NCBI GenBank assembly: GCA_027346925.1
Contig: DAIERH010000087.1
Location: 1-8,916 of the forward strand
Origin: Geobacter sp.
GTDB lineage: Bacteria > Desulfobacterota > Desulfuromonadia > Geobacterales > Pseudopelobacteraceae
Direction: 5' to 3'
Length of the DNA: 8,916 nucleotides
A model generated the notes under the pieces. It had not been told where the DNA came from. It made no database searches and saw only the letters and a program-made list of their open reading frames with translations. The position numbers were made by a program, and so were the translations under genes. Below, piece after piece: positions 1-5,358 of the stretch (the first letter of the stretch is position 1; each line of letters begins with the position of its first letter).

Positions 1-262
1 GGGTCGCCCAGCGGTCCTCGGTCTCGGCCCCGACGGAGGCGCCGATGAACAGGTTGAACTTCCACTTGCCCTGCAGGTTGTTCTTTTCAACGTGCTCGGC
101 CAGGGCGATGGGCACCACCTTGGGGTAACCGGCCGGGGTGAAGCCGGACCAGCCCAGGTTCATGCCGGGCTTGAAGAACTGGATCGTGTCCTCGGGGGAC
201 ATGACCTTGCTCAATAGCGACTTGTGGCGTATGCGGTCTTGCAGTGTGCCGTACTCTGACAT
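1..262 (-). CDS. ato: Acetyl-CoA hydrolase/transferase (succinyl-CoA:acetate CoA-transferase type), N-terminal part
   Basis: This gene is cut by the left edge; 87 N-terminal residues are visible, beginning MSEYGTLQDRIRHKSLLSK. The segment around residues 37-46 (LGWSGFTPAG) and the stretch LFIGASVGAETEDRW near residues 72-86 match the N-terminal domain of the acetyl-CoA hydrolase/transferase family. Geobacter members act as succinyl-CoA:acetate CoA-transferases, activating acetate while closing the TCA cycle in the cytoplasm; that specific reaction is inferred from family resemblance. The catalytic glutamate lies in the missing C-terminal part. The ATG is preceded by GAGGAGGT with a six-base spacer, so the start is secure. 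The leader of about 140 bases carries a strong promoter and two palindromes, suggesting regulated expression. A four-hydroxybutyrate or other CoA-transferase of the same fold cannot be excluded. Confidence 0.88.
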   Translation of the reverse strand, partial: MSEYGTLQDRIRHKSLLSKVMSPEDTIQFFKPGMNLGWSGFTPAGYPKVVPIALAEHVEKNNLQGKWKFNLFIGASVGAETEDRWAT

Positions 263-268
263 CTTCTA

Positions 269-274
269 CCTCCT
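269..274 (-). promoter_or_regulatory. Ribosome binding site of the CoA-transferase gene
   Basis: On the minus strand this reads AGGAGG, a full Shine-Dalgarno match, with six bases before the ATG at 262. It fixes the start of the partial CoA-transferase gene. Confidence 0.85.
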
Positions 275-356
275 CGTTTGTTTATGGTGTCTACAGGCAA
301 ATGCCGTCCGGGAAAAACAATGGCGCACGCAGCATTCATCAGAAAAAATCACAATA

Positions 357-384
357 ATTATAAATAGTTATAGTGTATACACAA
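357..384 (-). promoter_or_regulatory. Possible second promoter of the CoA-transferase gene
   Basis: On the minus strand TTGTGT (379-384) and a perfect TATAAT (357-362) are separated by 16 bases. The -35 hexamer overlaps the palindrome at 373-382, so a protein bound there would block it. It could be an alternative to the stronger promoter at 408-436; this part of the leader is AT-rich, so a chance match is possible. Confidence 0.35.
373..382. promoter_or_regulatory. GTATAC-centred palindrome (operator candidate 1)
   Basis: GTGTATACAC is a perfect ten-base palindrome. It lies about 20-29 bases downstream of the predicted start point of the promoter at 408-436, a classical repressor position. 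Even-centred GTATAC operators are known for several GntR-family regulators with FCD domains. Assigning this site to such a regulator is inference; no regulator gene is visible in the window. Confidence 0.5.
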
Positions 385-407
385 TACCGATTGATAAGTA
401 AAACCGA

Positions 408-436
408 ATTTTACTCATCGGGCCGTAAATAGTCAA
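408..436 (-). promoter_or_regulatory. Sigma70-type promoter of the CoA-transferase gene
   Basis: On the minus strand TTGACT (431-436) and TAAAAT (408-413) are separated by exactly 17 bases, each hexamer matching the consensus at five of six positions. The predicted start point is near 401, giving a leader of about 140 bases before the ATG at 262. Palindromes lie just upstream of the -35 and just downstream of the start point. Confidence 0.65.
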
Positions 437-441
437 GCTAA

Positions 442-453
442 ATTGTATACGAT
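442..453. promoter_or_regulatory. GTATAC-centred palindrome (operator candidate 2)
   Basis: ATTGTATACGAT is palindromic apart from one mismatched pair. It sits six bases upstream of the -35 hexamer at 431-436. It shares the TGTATAC core with the site at 373-382; the two centres are 70 bases apart. Together they flank the promoter, suggesting one dimeric regulator binding two sites. Confidence 0.5.
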
Positions 454-456
454 CCT

Positions 457-480
457 CTTGGCGCGGCCCGACCGCGCAAG
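457..480 (-). terminator. GC-rich hairpin between the Dabb gene and the CoA-transferase promoter
   Basis: The arms 457-466 and 472-480 pair over nine bases with one bulged G around a five-base loop. It begins 14 bases past the stop codon of the Dabb gene and would separate it from the downstream promoter region. There is no T tract on the minus-strand side, so a simple intrinsic terminator is doubtful. Confidence 0.3.
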
Positions 481-493
481 GCGCTGCCGGGGG

Positions 494-784
494 TCAGCCC
501 TCGTAATCCACCGCCACGACGGAGGAGCATACGGATTTCATCAGCGGCACCACCTCACCGGCGTGGTAGGGATGCACCTGGTAGGCCTGCAGGTCGTCGA
601 GGGTGTCGAAGCGCGTCACCAAGGCAACATCGTAGGACCGCTCGCTGCGGATCACGTCGATGCCGGCCTCCAGGTGGCGCAGTTGGGGAATCTTGCCTTC
701 CATGCTGAGCAGCTTGTCACGGACAATCGCGGCGGTCTCATTGGCGGGATTCGTCAGCTTGAAGAAAACGATGTGGGTAATCAT
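494..784 (-). CDS. Dabb (stress-responsive A/B barrel) domain protein
   Basis: This small 96-residue protein consists of a single Dabb domain (dimeric alpha+beta barrel, PF07876 family). The first strand (residues 3-9, THIVFFK) with its conserved His, the strand DVALVTRF near residues 52-59, and the YQVHPYH motif at 68-74 are typical. Members are small cytosolic dimers; a few plant and bacterial ones are enzymes or stress-induced proteins, but most have no known substrate and I assign none here. There is no signal peptide. The AAGGAG at 797-802 is 12 bases from the ATG, somewhat far, but no closer in-frame start exists. A strong promoter lies about 50 bases upstream, so the gene is probably transcribed alone. 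Family confidence is high; function is unknown. Confidence 0.85.
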   Translation of the reverse strand: MITHIVFFKLTNPANETAAIVRDKLLSMEGKIPQLRHLEAGIDVIRSERSYDVALVTRFDTLDDLQAYQVHPYHAGEVVPLMKSVCSSVVAVDYEG

Positions 785-833
785 GGCTTGGCTACGCTCC
801 TTGCGGGTACAGGGTGGTTACGGCTGGCTGTCT

Positions 834-862
834 TGTATATAACGACGGCCGGCGGGTGTCAA
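834..862 (-). promoter_or_regulatory. Sigma70-type promoter of the Dabb gene
   Basis: On the minus strand a perfect TTGACA (857-862) is followed after 17 bases by TATACA (834-839). The predicted start point is near 827, leaving a leader of about 42 bases before the ATG at 784. Confidence 0.65.
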
Positions 863-990
863 CAGCCATGCGGCGAGCCGCGCCGGAGCGCTTGCGTGAA
901 CCTGAAACGGTGATAAGCTACTATTCATGAAGCGTGGACTGTTATGCCACCGGAAAGCATCCGCCGCCCAGGGGCAACAACCTGGAAATC

Positions 991-997
991 AAGGAGG
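991..997 (+). promoter_or_regulatory. Ribosome binding site deciding the start of the cytidylate-kinase-like gene
   Basis: AAGGAGG lies six bases before the ATG at 1004. The frame is open upstream to an ATG at 944, but that start has no comparable site. Confidence 0.8.
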
Positions 998-1003
998 CCT
1001 GCC

Positions 1004-1702
1004 ATGACCGATTCACAGCTGATCCCATCCATTGAAATGAGGCTGAGTTCGCTTCTTGAGGTCACCCGCAGAAGGGAATTGGAAAAGGCGGCCCATGGCA
1101 AAACAACCAAGCCTACCATTACCATTTCCCGCGAATTCGGCTGCGAGGCCTTTCCCATGGCGGAACGCCTCCAGGAACTGTTGGAGCAGAAAACCGGAGA
1201 GAAATGGGTCGTGATGGACAAGCAACTGCTGGAAGAGGTGGCCCGCAACCACAACCTTTCGGAGGAACTGCTGAAAGGGCTGGGAGAGAAGCTGCGTTTT
1301 CTGGAGGAGATGATGGCGACCTTCACCCCGCGCTGGAAGACCGAAAAGGACTATTACCGGCTGCTGTGCCGCCATATCGTCTCCCTGGCCGACAAGGGGA
1401 ACGTGATCATCGTTGGGCGGGGGAGCGCCTTCATTACCCAGTCCATGAGGAATTGCCACCACTTCCGCATGTTTGCCTCTCCTGACTTCAAGGCCCGCTC
1501 CATTGCCCGGCGGCTCGGCATCTCCCTGGAAGAAGCCGGGGATCTGGTCGCCAAGAGGCAGCAGCAGCGGGACAAGTTCATCCGTGACTTCCTCGACCGG
1601 GATGCCCGTGACCTGAGCGTGTACCACCTGGTCTTCAACAACGACAAGAACACGCACGACCGGATTGCCCGGACGATCGTGGAGTATGTCCTGTCGGCCT
1701 GA
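1004..1702 (+). CDS. Cytidylate-kinase-like family protein
   Basis: The 232-residue product belongs to the cytidylate-kinase-like family (P-loop kinase fold, PF13189 type). The segment at residues 38-56 aligns with the usual TISR(E/Q)xGSGG nucleotide-binding motif, but here the GSGG part reads GCEA, so the P-loop is degenerate. The central VIIVGRGSAFI (134-144) and the C-terminal block RDKFIRDFLDRDARDLSVYHL (189-209) are characteristic of the family. Family members are presumed cytosolic nucleotide-binding proteins; the substrate is mostly unknown, and true CMP kinase activity should not be assumed. The start at 1004 is chosen over 944 because of a strong ribosome binding site. No convincing promoter is seen at 870-990. 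The gene ends 28 bases before a strong terminator, so it is probably monocistronic. Confidence 0.82.
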   Translation: MTDSQLIPSIEMRLSSLLEVTRRRELEKAAHGKTTKPTITISREFGCEAFPMAERLQELLEQKTGEKWVVMDKQLLEEVARNHNLSEELLKGLGEKLRFLEEMMATFTPRWKTEKDYYRLLCRHIVSLADKGNVIIVGRGSAFITQSMRNCHHFRMFASPDFKARSIARRLGISLEEAGDLVAKRQQQRDKFIRDFLDRDARDLSVYHLVFNNDKNTHDRIARTIVEYVLSA

Positions 1703-1730
1703 CGCACCGAATATACGATACGCTTGATTC

Positions 1731-1758
1731 AAGGGCTGCCCACCGGCAGCCCTTTTTT
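1731..1758 (+). terminator. Intrinsic terminator after the cytidylate-kinase-like gene
   Basis: AAGGGCTGCC and GGCAGCCCTT form a perfect ten-base-pair stem around a CACC loop, and a run of six T ends the element (1753-1758). This separates the upstream gene from mtgA. Confidence 0.93.
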
Positions 1759-1824
1759 CGGCGTTTGCCGGGTGCTGAAAAAATGGTTTCTCGCGGCCGT
1801 GTATTCTGCTAAAACAGATATATC

Positions 1825-2766
1825 GTGAAACGGATCATTCTCTTCATCCTTCTGGCAGCCGCCGCCTACCTGGCCTACATCGGCATATCCCTGTCGTTGA
1901 TGCCGCCGGTCTCCGAACTGGCCGATCGGAAGTACTCCATGACCATCCAGGTCAAGGACTGGCAGGGCGATTACCATCCCTTTGTGGTTGGCCCGAAAAA
2001 CCGTTACTGGACCCCCTCCAACCGCATCCCCCCCGAGATGAAATGGGCCGTGATCCTGGCCGAGGACAGCAACTTCTACCGGCACGAAGGGTTCGACGTC
2101 AAGGCGATCAAGCAGGCCATCAAGTACGACCTGGAGAAGAAGAGCCTCAAGCGGGGGGCATCCACCATCACCCAGCAGACCGCCAAGAACCTGTTCCTGT
2201 CGCGGGAGAAGACCATCACCCGCAAGTTGAAGGAAATCTACCTGGCTTGGCGCATGGAGCAGGAACTGACCAAGGGGCGGATCATCGAGTATTACCTGAA
2301 CGTGGCGGAACTGGGGCCAATGGTCTTCGGCATCGGGCACGGCAGCCGCTACTACTTCGGCAAGCCGGCCTCCAGCCTGACCCCGCGGGAGTGCGCCTTC
2401 CTGGCCGCCATGCTCCCCGGTCCGCGGCTGGCCTACAACCCCTACAGGAACCTGGGCAAGGTGCTCAAGCGCTCGGACATGATCCTGAGGCTGCTGCGGC
2501 AAAAAGGGGTCTTGTCGGAAGTGGAATACCAGGCAGCCCTGGCGGAGCAGCCCAACATCGCCGGCCTCCAGCGCAAGGTGGACCAGAGCGTGAGTCAGCC
2601 GCCGGTGTTTACGGCGCCGTCGTCGGCCCGCCAGGAGGCGCCGGAGAAACCTGCTGAAGTGGAGCGGGGAGCCGTGGAACAAAAGGATGGCGGTCAGGCC
2701 GCTGAACAGCCTCCCGGCGCCACGGCGACAAGTCCGGCACCGGAACCGGCCACGGAAAAGAAATGA
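1825..2766 (+). CDS. mtgA: Monofunctional biosynthetic peptidoglycan transglycosylase (GT51)
   Basis: This 313-residue enzyme polymerises lipid II into glycan strands at the outer face of the inner membrane. One N-terminal membrane anchor (residues 3-24) precedes a GT51 domain (about 60-245). The hallmarks are AEDSNFYRHEGFD (79-91, catalytic Glu80), RGASTITQQ (110-118), RKLKEI (133-138, second key Glu137, 57 residues after the first as in characterised GT51 enzymes) and IIEYYLN (153-159). There is no transpeptidase domain. After about residue 252 a Pro/Ala/Glu/Gln-rich tail of some 60 residues extends beyond the roughly 240-residue length of E. coli MtgA. The start is GTG; an in-frame stop at 1810 rules out a longer protein, and no Shine-Dalgarno is visible. 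The stop overlaps the rlmN start (ATGA). Confidence 0.93.
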   Translation: MKRIILFILLAAAAYLAYIGISLSLMPPVSELADRKYSMTIQVKDWQGDYHPFVVGPKNRYWTPSNRIPPEMKWAVILAEDSNFYRHEGFDVKAIKQAIKYDLEKKSLKRGASTITQQTAKNLFLSREKTITRKLKEIYLAWRMEQELTKGRIIEYYLNVAELGPMVFGIGHGSRYYFGKPASSLTPRECAFLAAMLPGPRLAYNPYRNLGKVLKRSDMILRLLRQKGVLSEVEYQAALAEQPNIAGLQRKVDQSVSQPPVFTAPSSARQEAPEKPAEVERGAVEQKDGGQAAEQPPGATATSPAPEPATEKK

Positions 2767-3899
2767 CGACAGTGAACGCCAAAACCGACCTGAAAGGCCT
2801 GACCCTGCCGGACCTTGAGCGATTCCTCCAGGGCAAGGGCAAGGAGCGCTTCCGCGCCACCCAGATCTTCAAGTGGATCTTTCAGCAGGATGCCCATTCG
2901 TTCGAGGAGATGACCAACATATCGAAAGCCCTGCGGCTGGAATTGGCCGAAACGGCCTTCATCAGCAATCTCGAACCCGAGGCCGTTGAGGAAGGGAGCG
3001 ACGGGACCCGCAAATACCTCTTCAACCTGGGGGACGGCAACGGGGTGGAGTCGGTGCTGATCCCGATCGAGGGACGCAATACCCTTTGCATCTCCTCCCA
3101 GGCGGGCTGCGCCATGGCATGCGAATTCTGCCTGACCGGGACCTTCAAGCTGACCCGCAACCTGACCACGGCCGAGATCGTCAACCAGATCATGGCGGTC
3201 AAACGGGATCTACTCAAGAACCCACCCACCCTTCCGGCGAGCGGGGGTGAAGGTCGCGAAATCTTTGACGACAGCGATGACACTGACGACGGGCTTTCCC
3301 ACTCCCCGGCCGATATCCGCAACATCGTCATGATGGGCATGGGCGAGCCGTTGCATAACCTGGACAACGTCATCCCGGCCATAAAGATAATGATCGACGG
3401 TAATGGCCTGCAACTCTCCAACCGCCGGGTAACGGTCTCCACCTGCGGGTTGGTGCCGGAGATGGAGCGGCTGGGGCGCGAACTGCCGAACGTCAACCTG
3501 GCGGTGTCCCTGAACGCCACCACCGACGAGCTGCGCGACCGGATCATGCCGGTCAACCGGAAATATCCCATCAGGGAACTGCTGCGGGCTTGCAAGGCGT
3601 TTCCGCTCCCCGGCCGGCGCAAGGTAACCTTCGAATACGTCATGCTGGGGGGGCTCAACGACACCTTGGAGGATGCCAAGCGCCTGTTGCGCCTGATCAG
3701 CGACATCCCCAACAAGGTGAACCTGATCCCTTTCAACGAACATGAGGGGTGCGATTTCAAGGCGCCGACCAGGGCGGCGGTGGACGCCTTCCACAAGTAC
3801 CTGATCGACCGGAACGTGACGGTCATCACCCGCGACAGCCGGGGCGGGGATATCTCGGCGGCCTGCGGGCAGTTGAAGGGCAAGCTGCGGAAGGGATGA
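2763..3899 (+). CDS. rlmN: 23S rRNA (adenine2503-C2)/tRNA (adenine37-C2) methyltransferase RlmN
   Basis: This 378-residue radical SAM enzyme methylates C2 of A2503 in 23S rRNA and A37 in some tRNAs. The cluster ligands form the CxxxCxxC motif at Cys116, Cys120 and Cys123. Cys109, seven residues earlier, and Cys368 in DISAACGQL match the two mechanistic cysteines of E. coli RlmN (Cys118 and Cys355). Glu96 fits the conserved glutamate 13 residues before the first of these. VMMGMGEP (189-196) is the SAM-contacting GGE-like motif. An N-terminal helical RNA-binding domain covers about residues 1-90. Residues 143-186, between the cluster loop and VMMGMGEP, are about 24 longer than the E. coli equivalent and hold a low-complexity acidic insert. 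Translation is probably coupled to mtgA through the four-base overlap. Cfr-type resistance enzymes are related, but the context and motifs favour housekeeping RlmN. Confidence 0.95.
   Translation: MTTVNAKTDLKGLTLPDLERFLQGKGKERFRATQIFKWIFQQDAHSFEEMTNISKALRLELAETAFISNLEPEAVEEGSDGTRKYLFNLGDGNGVESVLIPIEGRNTLCISSQAGCAMACEFCLTGTFKLTRNLTTAEIVNQIMAVKRDLLKNPPTLPASGGEGREIFDDSDDTDDGLSHSPADIRNIVMMGMGEPLHNLDNVIPAIKIMIDGNGLQLSNRRVTVSTCGLVPEMERLGRELPNVNLAVSLNATTDELRDRIMPVNRKYPIRELLRACKAFPLPGRRKVTFEYVMLGGLNDTLEDAKRLLRLISDIPNKVNLIPFNEHEGCDFKAPTRAAVDAFHKYLIDRNVTVITRDSRGGDISAACGQLKGKLRKG
3227..3249 (+). repeat. Imperfect hairpin within the RlmN insert (possible remnant of a palindromic repeat)
   Basis: CACCC (3227-3231) and CCG (3234-3236) pair with CGG (3242-3244) and GGGTG (3245-3249) around a five-base loop, with two bulged T. 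It encodes the segment LPASGGEG, a peptide commonly seen when short GC-rich palindromic repeats are translated. Only one copy is present in this window, so repeat status is inferred. Confidence 0.3.
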
Positions 3900-3970
3900 C
3901 GTTCACGCGCCCTGCCGGGCGCACCACAAGAAAAGGGATCGGGCCTTGGGAGGTAACGTGGGGGCTAGGG

Positions 3971-4645
3971 CTACCGCGTCTTCTCCCGTTCGAAACGGCG
4001 GGCCGCTTCGAGAATCCCCGCCGGATCGCAGGAGCGGCCCAGGGTTGCCTTGAACCCCTCGTCGCGCAGGGCATAGGCCAGCTTGGACAACAGGTGCAGG
4101 TGCACCTTGACCGTTGGGCTGGTCAGCATGAAGAGGATCTTGACCGGTTTGCCGTCCAGGGCCTCGAAATCCACCGGCTGCGCCAGGAAACAGAGGGTAA
4201 TGGCCGGCGCGGGTTTGTTGAGCAGGATCGGGTTGCGTACATGGGGTATGGCGATGCCGTCGCCGATGGCGGTCGTGCCGAGCGCCTCCCGCGCCAGCAA
4301 CACCTGGAGCAGGAATTCCGGGTCCTGTTGGGGCGGCAGCTTCAGGAGCCCCACCACATTCCTGAGCACGGTCAGTTTGTCGCTCCCGCCGACGTTGCAG
4401 TGGATGCCGCCCGCCTCGAAAGCCTCGGCCAGGGTCGGGAAGCGGATATCCGTCTCGGCGGCCACGAACAGTTCGGGCGGCACCTTGATGCCGTGGTCCG
4501 TGGCCCACTCCAGAAGATCGACGCGATTGATCTGAAAGCGCCCGTTCACCAGCGTTGCCGGCAGCCCCTCCTTCCTGACCCACTTGTTGACCGTCTTTTC
4601 ATCGGTCTGCAGCAGCTCTGCCGCTTCTGTCGCCCTGATCAACAT
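3971..4645 (-). CDS. Excisionase-type HTH domain fused to PTS EIIA (PtsN-like) domain
   Basis: The N-terminal 50 residues form an excisionase/MerR-type winged helix (residues 5-26 with TVNKWVRK as recognition-helix candidate, wing around GRFQI). A PTS fructose/nitrogen-type EIIA domain covers about residues 68-223. Its phospho-acceptor histidine lies in the signature GDGIAIPH (His135 counted from the ATG at 4645). EIIA domains receive phosphate from HPr or NPr; no transporter EIIB/EIIC gene is adjacent, so a regulatory role resembling EIIANtr is more likely than sugar uptake. Whether the HTH binds DNA is inferred. The start could also be the GTG at 4648, but AAGGGG at 4653-4658 sits seven bases from the ATG and only four from the GTG. 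The gene is convergent with rlmN and divergent from the DUF2062 gene. Confidence 0.88.
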   Translation of the reverse strand: MLIRATEAAELLQTDEKTVNKWVRKEGLPATLVNGRFQINRVDLLEWATDHGIKVPPELFVAAETDIRFPTLAEAFEAGGIHCNVGGSDKLTVLRNVVGLLKLPPQQDPEFLLQVLLAREALGTTAIGDGIAIPHVRNPILLNKPAPAITLCFLAQPVDFEALDGKPVKILFMLTSPTVKVHLHLLSKLAYALRDEGFKATLGRSCDPAGILEAARRFEREKTR

Positions 4646-4652
4646 CACCCCA

Positions 4653-4658
4653 CCCCTT
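4653..4658 (-). promoter_or_regulatory. Ribosome binding site favouring ATG 4645 over GTG 4648
   Basis: On the minus strand AAGGGG ends seven bases before the ATG at 4645 and four before the adjacent in-frame GTG at 4648. The spacing favours the ATG; the two proteins differ by one residue. Confidence 0.55.
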
Positions 4659-4737
4659 ACGCTTTATTTGCCATTGCTGGCCGGGTCGTCCACGTCCGCC
4701 CGCTTGGCGGCCCCGCGGGAAATACGTTTACCTCGTA

Positions 4738-4766
4738 GGCATAGGAATTTATCCGTGCCGTGTCAA
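4738..4766 (-). promoter_or_regulatory. Promoter candidate of the HTH-EIIA gene
   Basis: On the minus strand a perfect TTGACA (4761-4766) is followed after 17 bases by TATGCC (4738-4743), a weak -10. The leader would be about 85 bases and contains a small GC-rich hairpin near 4692-4710. Confidence 0.45.
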
Positions 4767-4799
4767 TAATTATTTCATGGCCCGCCCCGGCGGAATGGG

Positions 4800-4829
4800 T
4801 TGACAAGGCGGGCAGGCAGGCTTTACAGT
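4800..4829 (+). promoter_or_regulatory. Promoter candidate of the DUF2062 gene
   Basis: A perfect TTGACA (4800-4805) is followed after 18 bases by TACAGT (4824-4829). The predicted start point near 4836 lies just before the ATG at 4850 and inside the longer open frame from 4760, which argues against the upstream start. Confidence 0.45.
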
Positions 4830-4849
4830 TGCTTGACCCCGAGGCCCCC

Positions 4850-5332
4850 ATGATCAACATCGACAAACTCAAACAAAAATTCAAGGCTATCCTGTCCCTG
4901 GACAGCCATCCGGGTCATATCGCGGCAGGCTTTGCCGTGGGGGTCTTCATCAGTTTTACCCCCTTCCTCGGGCTGCACACCCCCCTGGCCATCGCCATTG
5001 CCTTCATCTTCCGCCTCAACAAGCTGACCTGCCTCACCGGCGCCTGGGTCAACACCCCCTTGACGGTTGTGCCGGCCCTGGCGGCCAGCTACAAGCTGGG
5101 CAGGTTTCTTCGGGGCAAACCCGTCAACGATCTGACCCTCAGGGGCCTGGAATGGCATCACATCAAGCCCTACGCCAAGTCCCTGCTCCTGGGCAGTTCA
5201 GTCATCGGCTTCGTGGCGGCGGTGGCCGCATACTTCATCTGCTACTGGCTGGTAACCGCCTTCAGGAAAAAGGATGCCGCTTTGGCGGAGATAACGCGGG
5301 AGATGGAAGAGGTGGGGGAGGAGTTGGAGTAA
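4850..5332 (+). CDS. DUF2062 domain membrane protein
   Basis: The 160-residue product is a DUF2062 (PF09835) protein of unknown function. Hallmarks are the SHPGHIAAGFAVGVFISFTPFLGLHT region (19-44) and the NTPLT segment (68-72). Hydrophobic stretches at about residues 24-55, 66-81 and 112-136 suggest two or three inner-membrane helices, ending in a charged, glutamate-rich cytoplasmic tail (139-160). The frame is open back to 4760, but the ATG at 4850 is preferred: it has GAGG five bases upstream, a promoter candidate lies just before it, and family proteins usually begin shortly before the SHPxxIAxGFA motif. The gene stands alone between a divergent HTH-EIIA gene and a convergent phosphate transporter. 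Its role is unknown. Confidence 0.82.
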   Translation: MINIDKLKQKFKAILSLDSHPGHIAAGFAVGVFISFTPFLGLHTPLAIAIAFIFRLNKLTCLTGAWVNTPLTVVPALAASYKLGRFLRGKPVNDLTLRGLEWHHIKPYAKSLLLGSSVIGFVAAVAAYFICYWLVTAFRKKDAALAEITREMEEVGEELE

Positions 5333-5358
5333 GGGCGGGTACGAACCCCGCCCTTTTT
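5331..5358 (+). terminator. Intrinsic terminator of the DUF2062 gene
   Basis: AAGGGCGGG (5331-5339) pairs perfectly with CCCGCCCTT (5347-5355), followed by T to 5358. The stem begins inside the TAA stop codon of the DUF2062 gene, and the T tract overlaps the stop codon of the convergent pit gene. The minus-strand side lacks a T run, so it mainly serves the plus strand. Confidence 0.88.

Noticed and set aside
138..401. Plus-strand ORF of 87 codons covering the CoA-transferase start and its promoter
   Set aside because: It is antisense to a recognisable coding sequence, spans the promoter region, and has no ribosome binding site or family resemblance.
1729..2682. Minus-strand ORF of 317 codons opposite mtgA
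   Set aside because: Long antisense frames arise from GC-rich codon use. The composition is rich in His, Gly and Pro with no domain, and the opposite strand clearly encodes GT51.
2882..3883. Minus-strand ORF of 333 codons opposite rlmN
   Set aside because: It mirrors the rlmN reading frame, is rich in Ser and Arg, and has no recognisable domain.
3907..3922. GCGCCC/GGGCGC hairpin between convergent rlmN and HTH-EIIA as a bidirectional terminator
   Set aside because: The six-base-pair stem is perfect, but neither side is followed by a T tract, so termination cannot be claimed.
3903..4583. Alternative minus-strand ORF of 226 codons within the HTH-EIIA gene
   Set aside because: It is the shifted frame of a gene with clear HTH and EIIA motifs; its product is low-complexity and rich in Gly, Arg and Pro.
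4760..4849. 30-residue N-terminal extension of the DUF2062 protein
   Set aside because: It has no ribosome binding site, contains a promoter candidate, and extends beyond the normal family start.
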